Shown: positions 1 through 7,385 of the stretch, one piece after another | Position numbering within the stretch: the stretch's first letter is position 1 | Layout of the letters: each line of letters begins with the position of its first letter | Assembly: GCA_964477275.1 (NCBI GenBank) | Contig: CAYZDV010000013.1 | Coordinates: 1 to 24,863, forward strand | From: CAYZDV01 sp964477275 | GTDB taxonomy: Bacteria; Acidobacteriota; Aminicenantia; Aminicenantales; Aminicenantaceae | DNA: 24,863 bases | Direction of reading: 5' to 3' | Notes under the pieces: generated by a model | What the model was told of the DNA's origin: nothing | The model's database searches: none | The model's input: the letters and a program-made list of their open reading frames with translations, nothing else | Translations under genes and position numbers: made by a program

Positions 1-236
1 TCCATGATGCCCTGGATGACGTCGGCGATTGTTCCGTCTCCGCCGATGGCGATGACCAGGTCGTGGTCCAGGCTCTTCTCTCTGGACGCTTCGATCGTTT
101 GTTCCTTTCCTTCCTGGACCTCGAAAATCTCGCCGGAGACATTCCTCCTGATGAAGGCTCTCAGCCGTTTCCGCCTTTCCCATTTGCTGCGGGCGGCCCG
201 TGGGTTGACGATACAGATGGCCTTCTCTGGAAACAT
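1..236 (-). CDS. Diacylglycerol kinase-like lipid kinase, N-terminal part (runs off the left edge)
   Basis: Reading leftward from an ATG at 236, the frame stays open to base 1, giving about 78 residues of an incomplete protein. It begins MFPEKAICIVNPRAARSKWE and ends with VIAIGGDGTIADVIQGIM. The early NPRAA segment and the GGDGT motif followed by a hydrophobic helix are the nucleotide-binding signature of the DAGK/YegS/sphingosine-kinase catalytic domain, which phosphorylates diacylglycerol or related lipids with ATP. An in-frame ATG lies five codons earlier (251), but 236 has a better ribosome site: AAGGA seven bases upstream. The gene follows the epimerase gene after 66 bases and looks like the sixth gene of the minus-strand cluster that also carries a CDP-alcohol phosphatidyltransferase. 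The true lipid substrate cannot be told from this fragment. Confidence 0.85.
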   Translation of the reverse strand, partial: MFPEKAICIVNPRAARSKWERRKRLRAFIRRNVSGEIFEVQEGKEQTIEASREKSLDHDLVIAIGGDGTIADVIQGIM

Positions 237-302
237 GGCTTTTTCCTTCATCTGTGTGACAATTGAATATTTATAGCATCTCCGCTGGTTTTCGTCAAAA
301 GC

Positions 303-1277
303 TCATCTCCGGTAGTAGTCCACGGTCTTTCTGATGCCCTCTTCCAGGCTGCAGCGGGCGCGGAAACCGAAATCTTTCTCTGCTTTTAAAGAGGAGAAAA
401 GCCAGGGTGTTCGGGTCATCGCGCGCCAGATTTTGCGGCCGAAGAAGAGCCGGACAAGGCCCGTTTCATTGACCATGTCAGCCAGAAAAGCGAGGAATTC
501 AATCAGCTCTTCGGGCAAAGGAAAGAAGAGGCCGGTTCCCAGCAGGTGTTTTTTCAGGGTGAGGATGACCTCCCGCCAGGAATACGCTTTTCCGTCAGTC
601 AGGTAATAGGTTTGACTGACTGTTTTCGGGGAGAAAGCCGCCTGAAGAATGCCCTGGACGAGGTCATCGATGTAGATCAGGCTTGTCATTGGAGCTTTCC
701 TTTTGAGAAGGGGAACGAGCCTGCAGCGGATGGCCTTGATCAGAAGCTCGACCTCCTGCTGCCGTGGTCCGTAAACGTTGGGAGGCCGGATGATGGTGGC
801 GGGAAGCCGCTCCCAGGCTTCTTTCACCGCCTCTTCGCCCCTCAGCTTGCTCCGGCCGTATTCGGAAGTCGGGGAAGGATGAGAACTTTCGTTTAGGAAG
901 ACGCCCGGCGGGGAAGGGCCGGCAGCGGCAATGGAGGAAACGTAGACAAACCGCTTCAGCGAGGGGTTCCGGGCCAGGCAGGCCTGCAGGAGGTTTCGCG
1001 TCAGCTGATGGTTGGCCACATCATAGACCCGGCGGCTGGCGGAACGGATGCGGCCAGCCAAATGGAAGACATAATCCTGGCCTGCCACAGCCGGTTCCAG
1101 AGCCTCTGCTGTGTTCTCCTTCGCAGCGACGAGCTTCACGCCGAGCTTTTTGAGGAAGTCGATGCGGCTGAAGGGCCGGTGAAGGCAGGTGATGTGCCAT
1201 TTTTCGGAAACCAGAGTCTTCGCCAGATGGCTTCCGATAAAGCCCGTGGCGCCGGTGATCAAAGCGTTATTCGGCAT
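303..1277 (-). CDS. NAD(P)-dependent epimerase/dehydratase (extended SDR family)
   Basis: A 324-residue protein opening with the Rossmann motif TGATGFIGSHL (G9, G12, G15), which binds NAD(P). The catalytic set of extended short-chain dehydrogenases is present: VSS at 113-115 and YGRSK with Y140 and K144. The NVYGPRQ stretch that normally follows the catalytic domain is also there. Such enzymes oxidise, epimerise or dehydrate sugar nucleotides, or act on sterol-like and isoprenoid alcohols and ketones; the basic and hydrophobic C-terminal third (about 235-290) could bring it near a membrane. A G-rich ribosome site (AAAGGGG) lies about eight bases before the ATG. The start overlaps the end of the upstream VTT gene by 11 bases, which indicates translational coupling. 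The substrate is not recognisable from the sequence alone. Confidence 0.9.
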   Translation of the reverse strand: MPNNALITGATGFIGSHLAKTLVSEKWHITCLHRPFSRIDFLKKLGVKLVAAKENTAEALEPAVAGQDYVFHLAGRIRSASRRVYDVANHQLTRNLLQACLARNPSLKRFVYVSSIAAAGPSPPGVFLNESSHPSPTSEYGRSKLRGEEAVKEAWERLPATIIRPPNVYGPRQQEVELLIKAIRCRLVPLLKRKAPMTSLIYIDDLVQGILQAAFSPKTVSQTYYLTDGKAYSWREVILTLKKHLLGTGLFFPLPEELIEFLAFLADMVNETGLVRLFFGRKIWRAMTRTPWLFSSLKAEKDFGFRARCSLEEGIRKTVDYYRR

Positions 1278-1953
1278 CCGCGCCCCCCTTTTTTTTGCTT
1301 TTAATGAATTTGGTCACGATGGGAAAGTTGGCAGAAATGATGAGAACGAGGAAAAGGACGACCAGGAGATAATCGGGGATGTTGAACCTGTATCCGACCC
1401 AGGCGATGAGGATGAAGCGCGGAGTTCGAGAGAGGAAGACGGCCAGAAGGTATTTCCAGAGGGGATAATGGGCCAGCACGACCAGGAAGCGGAAAGGGTA
1501 GAAAGGAATCGGGCTGAATCCTGCGACAAGAAGCGAGACAAAGGGCGCCCGGTTGAAGAAGTCCACAATTTGACCCATGAATTTTCTCTGGCGGAGTTTC
1601 TGGAAAAAGCCGATATCCGTGATATACCGAAAAACGGAATAATTGGTGGCTTCGGTGAGGACTGTGCCGGCGATGCTCACCAGAGCCACGGTCAGAGGGG
1701 AATAAAACTTGCCAAAATAGAGCAGGAGCGGTTCGTGGGGCACGACAGCGATCAGAAACTCGGCAGGGAAACAGTAAAAAAAAAGGATCCATAGATTTTT
1801 GCTTTGTTGAATGCCCTTTGAACTCAGCCAGACCGCAAGCAGCCCGAGGACAAAAGTGAGCTGAAGGATGAAGACGAATGTTTTCGTTTTCGGCTTTTTT
1901 TTGGACATCCTCAGGAGGGAGAGGCTTTGATCTGCGGCGTTGATTTTTTCCAT
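1267..1953 (-). CDS. VTT/DedA-like (SNARE-associated) integral membrane protein
   Basis: A 228-residue very hydrophobic protein with a basic N-terminus (SKKKPKTK), one N-terminal membrane helix, a long two-part hydrophobic block around residues 50-110, a central segment containing AGFSPIPFYPFRF, and a C-terminal helix before a lysine-rich tail. The P-x-P and F/R spacing in the central segment resembles the re-entrant loop of VTT-domain proteins (DedA, TMEM41B, VMP1), several of which act as phospholipid scramblases or flippases. I chose the ATG at 1953 because it forms a TGATG overlap with the stop of the radical SAM gene; the frame is open further upstream but that part lies inside the neighbouring gene. 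ATG 1908 is an alternative. Placement among phosphatidyltransferase and lipid-kinase genes supports a membrane-lipid role. No functional residue has been tested here. Confidence 0.8.
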   Translation of the reverse strand: MEKINAADQSLSLLRMSKKKPKTKTFVFILQLTFVLGLLAVWLSSKGIQQSKNLWILFFYCFPAEFLIAVVPHEPLLLYFGKFYSPLTVALVSIAGTVLTEATNYSVFRYITDIGFFQKLRQRKFMGQIVDFFNRAPFVSLLVAGFSPIPFYPFRFLVVLAHYPLWKYLLAVFLSRTPRFILIAWVGYRFNIPDYLLVVLFLVLIISANFPIVTKFIKSKKKGGADAE

Positions 1954-2921
1954 CAGCGAATAGCATGGAGGCTGTCTTTGATCAGATACCAGGCTGGTTT
2001 TTCGGTGTTGGCCCGGATCGAGGTGTAGCACTCGCCGCAGGTATTGGTCATGCGAAAATCTTTGATCATTTCCTTCTGCGTTTCGTACTCCTTGATGACC
2101 AGGCCGCAGGGGGAGAGGGTTGCATCCGGGTTGACGACCATGAATTTTTCCCCTGCCGGGCAGCCGCCGACCGCACCCATCTCGAAAAACTTGACCATTT
2201 TCCGCAACGCATAATCCGAGGTGTAGATGTTTTTGTGTTTTCTTTTCAAGTCGAGGAGCTTCTGGACAATTCGTTTGAATTCTGGAACCTCATTCCTGGC
2301 AATCAGGTAGCCAGTGTTGCGGGTGCGCAGGCTGGTGTAGGTGCTGAAGTTCAGTTTGACCTTCCAGCGCCTGGCCAGTTCCACCATCAGGGGCAGGGCC
2401 CTGAAATTGTCGCTCTGGATGACGCAGCTCAGGGTAATGGCGCCGTCTTCTTCGCCGGCCAGCTCCTGGATGAGGTTTTGAATGCGCGCAAAGAGGCCGG
2501 GCACGCCCCGGAATTCGTCGTGGCGTTCGTCTGGGTAATCCAGAGAGAGGGAAAACTCATCCACTCCGGCCTTCCTGAGGCTGAAGTATCTCTCCCTGTC
2601 GAGGAGAACGCCGTTGGTGGTGACGACGATGTAAGGAGCTTTGTCGGGAATTCTCAACGCCGCAACGATTTCCTCCAGGTCCTTCCGGAGCAGAGGCTCT
2701 CCCCCCGAGACCTGAGCGACCACCGGCTGGATTTCCCGGCAGCGTTCGGCGTACTTCCGGGGAGTGGCTCGCCGCTCATCTGCCGGCCCTCCGAGATGAC
2801 AGTGTTTGCAGCGGGCGTTGCACCGGTAGGTGACCTCAAAGGAAACGCAGAAGGGTCTGCGGAGGAAGTAGTTTCTGATTCCCCGTCTGGCGAGAGACAG
2901 TGTGCGCCTGAAAGAGCTCAT
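1953..2921 (-). CDS. Radical SAM protein with SPASM/twitch-like C-terminus
   Basis: A 322-residue protein with the radical SAM cluster motif C34-N-A-R-C38-K-H-C41 in an elongated CxxxCxxC form, followed by the SGGEP motif (73-76) that helps bind S-adenosylmethionine, and TTNG at 101-104. Near the C-terminus lie four further cysteines, C254 (GGCPAG), C272 (SPCG), C295 and C298 (TCGEC), the arrangement expected for an auxiliary iron-sulfur cluster of SPASM or twitch type. The enzyme should generate a 5'-deoxyadenosyl radical for a difficult C-H abstraction or C-C bond reaction in the cytoplasm. AAGGA six bases before the ATG is a good ribosome site. It starts 17 bases after the phosphatidyltransferase stop and ends in a TGATG overlap with the VTT gene. 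No substrate peptide gene is visible nearby, so a lipid or headgroup substrate is at least as likely as a peptide. Confidence 0.9.
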   Translation of the reverse strand: MSSFRRTLSLARRGIRNYFLRRPFCVSFEVTYRCNARCKHCHLGGPADERRATPRKYAERCREIQPVVAQVSGGEPLLRKDLEEIVAALRIPDKAPYIVVTTNGVLLDRERYFSLRKAGVDEFSLSLDYPDERHDEFRGVPGLFARIQNLIQELAGEEDGAITLSCVIQSDNFRALPLMVELARRWKVKLNFSTYTSLRTRNTGYLIARNEVPEFKRIVQKLLDLKRKHKNIYTSDYALRKMVKFFEMGAVGGCPAGEKFMVVNPDATLSPCGLVIKEYETQKEMIKDFRMTNTCGECYTSIRANTEKPAWYLIKDSLHAIR

Positions 2922-2938
2922 CGCAGTCCTTTTTCTTT

Positions 2939-3544
2939 TTACTCCGGAGAGATCTTTTTATCAATTCCTGTTCTTTTGTTCAAGAGATGGATGGAGAATG
3001 TTTTTACCCCGATCAGGCCGGCGGCAAGCACCGTGGCGAGGACATGAAGCTGGGGAAAAAAGATCAGAATCAGGGTGACCAGGGTGGAGTTCGAGAATTT
3101 TGCCACCGGGCTGAAGTTCAAGCGGTAGACGGTTCTGTCCACCTTGTAAAAATAGTTGGGAGAGATGATGTCGTATTTGATGAACTGGTAGCTCAGGTAG
3201 AAATCGACGAAAGCGAAATCGGCGAGATAGATGGTCACAGGAAGATAAAGAGAGGGATGGAAGGAGAGAAAATTGACGTAGAAAAAAAGCGTCTCCACGC
3301 GGTCGGCGATGATATCCATTTCGGCGCCGACAATGGTCTCCTGCTTGAATCTCCGGGCATAGAGACCGTCGAGGACATCGCCCAGCCAGTGGATTCCCAG
3401 GCCGATGAAGTTGAAGGTGGGGCTTCTCTGGACCATGGCCAGAGTGAAGAAAACAAGGCAGAGAGCGAGGCGGAGCAGGGTGATCACATTGGGTTCGCTG
3501 TAAAAACAGCGAGGGTCTTTGGGTTTGAATGGCAGGCATTTCAC
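2939..3544 (-). CDS. CDP-alcohol phosphatidyltransferase family membrane enzyme
   Basis: The protein carries the complete family motif D-x2-D-G-x2-A-R-x8-G-x3-D-x3-D. Counting from the chosen start, this is D56, D59, G60, A63, R64, G73, D77 and D81; the aspartates bind the divalent metals. Several hydrophobic segments flank it. Enzymes of this class transfer a phosphatidyl or other phospho-alcohol group from a CDP-linked donor to an alcohol, as in phosphatidylglycerol or phosphatidylinositol synthesis. The start is uncertain: the frame has an ATG at 3685, but that would overlap the upstream PHP gene by about 100 bases, so I favour the GTG at 3544 (201 residues), 40 bases after that gene, with only a weak purine-rich ribosome site. 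The acceptor alcohol cannot be assigned from sequence. Its neighbours suggest a phospholipid pathway. Confidence 0.82.
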   Translation of the reverse strand: MKCLPFKPKDPRCFYSEPNVITLLRLALCLVFFTLAMVQRSPTFNFIGLGIHWLGDVLDGLYARRFKQETIVGAEMDIIADRVETLFFYVNFLSFHPSLYLPVTIYLADFAFVDFYLSYQFIKYDIISPNYFYKVDRTVYRLNFSPVAKFSNSTLVTLILIFFPQLHVLATVLAAGLIGVKTFSIHLLNKRTGIDKKISPE

Positions 3545-3584
3545 TTTATCTTTTTTCTTCAGGATGAAGCGTTTTCCGTTTTTC

Positions 3585-6083
3585 TCAGCGTTCGACGATT
3601 TTTTTAGGGCCCGAGTCGGCAGGAAGCCGCTCAATCCTGCGGGGCAAGGGAGGGTCAAAGCGTCCGTTCCCGTCCACGTCGACAAAGACAGGGTTGGTCA
3701 TGGCGTAGGGAAGAGTCGCTCCGGTGGTTTTTCCGCTCCAGGAGGCCCGCTGGAGGACGGGAAAGAGGGATTCCCGGCCCAGGACTTCGACCGCAAGGTA
3801 GGAGTCCTTCCCCAGCGTTAAAGAGAGACCCTGTTCAGAAAATTTCATGACCGCTTCTTTTTCGGTTTTGACCGGGAAGATGATTCGCCTTTCTCCGTTG
3901 ACGATGAGTCTCACCTCGTCGACCGCAATCCACGGAGCGCTTTGAACCTGGATGGAGAGCTCGACGCGTCCTCCGGCTGCGGTCAGAGTGTCGCCGGGGA
4001 GGAATCGGCGATTGACCTTGAAATCGACAATCGGGCCGTTTGTGGCAAAGGAGCGGCCCTGGAGGATGGCCCGGCCCAGCGCCTTCCAGTCCAGCTCATC
4101 GCCTTTTCCTCCATCATAGATGACGTAGGTCCGGCAATAGCCGGGCTCTCCTCTGTCTATGCCGTGGGAGTCAGAGGAGCCGATGAGAGGGAAGTAAAAG
4201 CCGCGGTTGAGAAGATGGAGCCAGTCTTCGATGGCCACCGCGTTGGAGGAGTAAAAGTAGGGGCCGTTAAGGATTTCGAGGACATCGAAGGAGGTGTCGA
4301 AGCCTTCCCAGGCCGAGCTGGCCGATTCCAGGTCGAGTTGATAATTGTTGAAATAGCCGATTGTTCCGGACCGGGGATGGTTAACCTGAAGGATGGCGGC
4401 GGGGTCCTTTTTCCGGCTGGCTTCAAAGAGCGGGGTTGCCTGCTGCGAACGGGGGTTGATGGCACCGCTTCCTTCCTCATGCGGCCTGAGCTCGAGAGGG
4501 TAGGTGTTGTAATGGATGACGTAACCCGTGGTCACCTCGTTTCCGGTGATGACGGCCAGGGAGTTGTTCAGTCCGAGCTTTTTCAGGTCCGGGCTGTAAT
4601 CGATGAGGCAATTGTGGTCAGAAGCCACCGCCACATCCACTCCCTCGGCGACAACGGACCGGAGCCTTTCCGGAATGCGCATCCGGCCGTCCGAATGCAG
4701 GGTGTGGAGATGGGGGTCTAAGGAGATCAGGCCGGGTGTCTTCACCACCCTGTCCACACGGAAGACAAGTTCCAGGGGTCTGTCGGAGAGGACTTCCACC
4801 ACTTTTTGATCCAGCGAGTATTCCGGTCCTCGCGAGGCATAGACAAGATAGGTTCCCGCGGGAATCTCCACCTCCAGCCCGTCCTCCCCAGGGAAACAGG
4901 AGTTTTTGAATGTCTCCCAGTACCTTCCGGTTTCAACCGGGTTTTCAGGCTGAAAATAGGGCGATTCCGTCGGATCCAGCCCGATAAAAGTGACTTTTCC
5001 CGGAACGAACTCTCCTCTGCTGTTCAGGATTCTGACCTTCACCTTTCCCAAGGGAGGGCTCTCCAGAAGGCATGAGTTGTCGTCTCCGGCCCTGACGGAG
5101 AAAAGTGTTCTGCGCACGGCTGGAAAAAAATGAGCTCTGGCCTCATATGTCCCTTCGGGGAGTGAGACGGTGAGGGAGAAGGGCCTTTTGAGAAAGGAGC
5201 GGAAAAAAACAGATGATGTCAGAGCATCGCTGATGATGACCTCCATGAACTCCCTGCCGAAATCCTTAAAGTACAGAGTGGCATCCGAAGCCGGGATGTC
5301 CAGGATGGCATAAATTTTCTCGAGGAGCCTTTCGTGCCGGGTGTCGACAAGAAGGATGTGGCGGGTTTCATAGGTTTCGCCGGGGGCCAGTTTGCCGGGT
5401 ATGAATTCCTCCTCCTGATAAGGGTTAAGGCTGAGCCAGGCCAGATAATGGCCCTTTTTCTGGTAGATTCTGTATCTGAGAGTCGGGAATTTTTCCGGGT
5501 GAAAGGGGCTGAAGGAATAGCCGTGGAGAGCGTTAAAGGAAAGGGAATAGTTCAGCTCTTCAAACTCTGTCTTTCCGGTATTGGTCAGCGTCGAGGTGAC
5601 CTCCACACTGCCTTCGAGCGGGATGAAGCGATAGATGGTTTTGACCTCGGCCTTCAATCCCTTTTTTCCCGTGTAAAAGGCGACGGCTTCCAGAGTCAGC
5701 GGGCCTTCGCCCGGAATGGCTTTCACGGGTTTGACCGAGGCGTAGACGAGGTCCTCTCTCCTTTGGCCGATTCTTATCGTCGGCGAACCGGCGTTCAGGT
5801 TGCTCTCCAGGTTCTTACCGGCGGCCGCGATGCTGATGATGCTTCCCATGGCATTGGCACCGGGATAATTGGTCATGGTTTTGATCCACCTCTCGACGCC
5901 GCCGATGAGGGCCAGGGTTTTTCCATCGCTGACGAGGAGGTCTCCGGCCTTCCACTGAGTGCAGAATTTTTCGGGAAGGTCGGCTTCGGTCTTGATGACT
6001 TTCACCTGGAATTCGGCTCCATGAAGGAAGAGAGGAATGAGAAGGAAGAAAATGATAACCGGGTTTCGGATGAAGGCGTTCAT
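3585..6083 (-). CDS. Exported PHP-domain metallohydrolase, CehA/McbA-like, with large N-terminal beta-rich region
   Basis: An 832-residue protein with an N-terminal signal peptide (NPVIIFFLLIPLFLHGA). Residues about 25-450 are beta-rich and unrecognised. The C-terminal part is a PHP hydrolase: DPHLHTLHSDG at 456-466 (H458, H460), ASDHN at 487-491 and GNEVTTG from 514, with NHPRSG and SSDSHG further on. These supply the histidine and aspartate/glutamate metal ligands of the CehA/McbA branch, whose characterised members hydrolyse aryl esters and carbamates or phosphoester-type bonds. About 150 residues follow the PHP core and may form another beta domain. AAGGAGG sits seven bases before the ATG and a TATAAT promoter lies about 70 bases upstream, making this the first gene of the minus-strand cluster. 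It should act outside the cytoplasmic membrane. The substrate is unknown; a lipid headgroup or envelope ester is an inference from context. Confidence 0.85.
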   Translation of the reverse strand: MNAFIRNPVIIFFLLIPLFLHGAEFQVKVIKTEADLPEKFCTQWKAGDLLVSDGKTLALIGGVERWIKTMTNYPGANAMGSIISIAAAGKNLESNLNAGSPTIRIGQRREDLVYASVKPVKAIPGEGPLTLEAVAFYTGKKGLKAEVKTIYRFIPLEGSVEVTSTLTNTGKTEFEELNYSLSFNALHGYSFSPFHPEKFPTLRYRIYQKKGHYLAWLSLNPYQEEEFIPGKLAPGETYETRHILLVDTRHERLLEKIYAILDIPASDATLYFKDFGREFMEVIISDALTSSVFFRSFLKRPFSLTVSLPEGTYEARAHFFPAVRRTLFSVRAGDDNSCLLESPPLGKVKVRILNSRGEFVPGKVTFIGLDPTESPYFQPENPVETGRYWETFKNSCFPGEDGLEVEIPAGTYLVYASRGPEYSLDQKVVEVLSDRPLELVFRVDRVVKTPGLISLDPHLHTLHSDGRMRIPERLRSVVAEGVDVAVASDHNCLIDYSPDLKKLGLNNSLAVITGNEVTTGYVIHYNTYPLELRPHEEGSGAINPRSQQATPLFEASRKKDPAAILQVNHPRSGTIGYFNNYQLDLESASSAWEGFDTSFDVLEILNGPYFYSSNAVAIEDWLHLLNRGFYFPLIGSSDSHGIDRGEPGYCRTYVIYDGGKGDELDWKALGRAILQGRSFATNGPIVDFKVNRRFLPGDTLTAAGGRVELSIQVQSAPWIAVDEVRLIVNGERRIIFPVKTEKEAVMKFSEQGLSLTLGKDSYLAVEVLGRESLFPVLQRASWSGKTTGATLPYAMTNPVFVDVDGNGRFDPPLPRRIERLPADSGPKKIVER

Positions 6084-6151
6084 TCTTGGCCTCCTTATGG
6101 CGAGTTATGCGGCTGGAGTGCGATTTGTCTCTTTTCTTTAAGAATAAATAC

Positions 6152-6178
6152 ATTATACGAAACGGCCCATGAATTCAA
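6152..6178 (-). promoter_or_regulatory. Sigma70-type promoter for the minus-strand lipid cluster
   Basis: On the minus strand a perfect TATAAT (-10, bases 6157 to 6152) is preceded by TTGAAT (bases 6178 to 6173, four of six matches to the -35 consensus) with a short 15-base spacer. The predicted start near 6145 would leave a leader of about 60 bases before the ATG at 6083. The -10 is convincing; the -35 is imperfect. Confidence 0.5.
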
Positions 6179-6282
6179 TCATTTTTGAATACAGATGAAA
6201 GCTGCAACGGGAGACGGGTTCTCAGGAGGTATATTCTGGTTTGCTCTCTTTCATCCATTCCTTGAGACAGGAGCCGCCAGAT

Positions 6283-6311
6283 TTGCTATGCAGGGGGTCA
6301 TCGGATATAAT
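6283..6311 (+). promoter_or_regulatory. Sigma70-type promoter for the GNAT acetyltransferase gene
   Basis: TTGCTA (6283-6288, four of six consensus bases) and a perfect TATAAT (6306-6311) are separated by exactly 17 bases. Transcription would start near 6318, which places the element inside the open frame that extends upstream of the gene and argues for translation starting at ATG 6357. Confidence 0.6.
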
Positions 6312-6356
6312 CTGTTTTGCCTCGCTCCGGAGTCGGAGAGAGGCCTTTTTCTGGAA

Positions 6357-7319
6357 ATGAAGGACCTGGAAAAGATTAAAACGATCAACGGAAAGAGATT
6401 CCTTTTCAGGGTGGAAACGTCCTCTGACCACCGGGATTACGCCAAATACGAGGAGATGAGGAATGAGATCTGGGGGGAGCCGAAGGATAGCCTTCCCGGA
6501 ACCCGCAACATGAAGTGCGAGAATTTTCTCCATGAAGGAAGCAGTCTCTTTATCGGTGTCTTCGTCGAGAGCCCGGAGGGAGAGTTCATCCTGGAGAAGG
6601 ACCATATGGTCGGTTACTCCTACGGTTTTATCGGCATCAAAAACAAAGAGGCCGGTTTCAGGGACCCGCAGAACCTCCAGTTCTATTCTCAGTACACCTG
6701 TGTCAGGCCGGATTTTCAACAGCAGGGCCTGGGAATTTTGATCAAGGAATTCCAGAAGGAGAAGCTCATCGAGCTTTTCGGAGTGACCACCACAACCTGC
6801 ACATTCGACCCCCTGACAGGAGTGAACGCCTACCGGAATATCCATCATTTCGGGATGGAGGTTGTCGAATACAGGGTGGCTGCCTACAGCGATTTCGGGG
6901 GCTGGCTCAACAGGCAGGATATTCCCTGCGACCGGTTTTTCGTGACCTGGGAACTCAAAAAGGATCTCAGGAGGCCGGAGTACGGCCTGGAAGCTCTTCT
7001 CCGCTCCGAATGCCTGGCGGTCAGAGCCAGAGGGGAGAGCGTCAGGGGCCGGAGCGGTATGGTCGAGCTCGATATGGTCGGGGAGATGAACCTCAGCCTG
7101 GACAGAGAGCTTCTGCTGGTAGAGATCCCGGTTGATTTTTACACCATGCTCAGGGAGACCGACGTTCAGGATGCCAGCGTCCGCCGCATTCCCCTCGACT
7201 GGCGGCTGAAAACGAGAGAAGCCTTCCAGATTCTGCTCGAAAGGGGCTACCGGATTATCGATTTCCGGCTCCACAGAGGAAGCGGCCGGACCAGGGATTT
7301 CTACGTCCTGCAAAGATAA
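6357..7319 (+). CDS. GNAT-family N-acetyltransferase resembling the COG3375 predicted acetyltransferase family
   Basis: A 320-residue cytoplasmic protein. Residues about 14-180 form a GNAT fold; the acetyl-CoA pyrophosphate loop is QYTCVRPDFQQQGLG, with Q121-x-x-G124-x-G126. The following TFDPLTGVNAYRNIHHFG and DRFFVTWEL match my memory of the COG3375 group, and the C-terminal third (VEIPVDF, DWRLKTREAF, GYRIIDF) also fits that group rather than being an unrelated fusion. The acyl acceptor is unknown. The open frame runs upstream to an ATG at 6195, but those 54 extra residues look unlike a protein start, ATG 6195 has no ribosome site, and a good -10/-35 pair lies at 6283-6311, so I start at 6357, where GGA lies only three bases upstream. 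The gene stands alone, divergent from the lipid cluster and convergent with the GWxTD operon. Confidence 0.85.
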   Translation: MKDLEKIKTINGKRFLFRVETSSDHRDYAKYEEMRNEIWGEPKDSLPGTRNMKCENFLHEGSSLFIGVFVESPEGEFILEKDHMVGYSYGFIGIKNKEAGFRDPQNLQFYSQYTCVRPDFQQQGLGILIKEFQKEKLIELFGVTTTTCTFDPLTGVNAYRNIHHFGMEVVEYRVAAYSDFGGWLNRQDIPCDRFFVTWELKKDLRRPEYGLEALLRSECLAVRARGESVRGRSGMVELDMVGEMNLSLDRELLLVEIPVDFYTMLRETDVQDASVRRIPLDWRLKTREAFQILLERGYRIIDFRLHRGSGRTRDFYVLQR

Positions 7320-7385
7320 CGCTTCTTTCCCGTCTCATTGTATTTTCGTCTCAAAATTACCCCCACAAAATGGAAGAGAACCTTT

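Noticed and set aside
1965..3047. A 360-codon open frame on the plus strand
   Set aside because: It is antisense to the radical SAM gene and to the end of the phosphatidyltransferase gene, both of which have clear catalytic motifs. The long frame is a codon-bias shadow.
7320..7385. Bidirectional terminator between the convergent acetyltransferase and GWxTD genes
   Set aside because: No stable hairpin followed by a T run could be found in either direction in these 66 bases.
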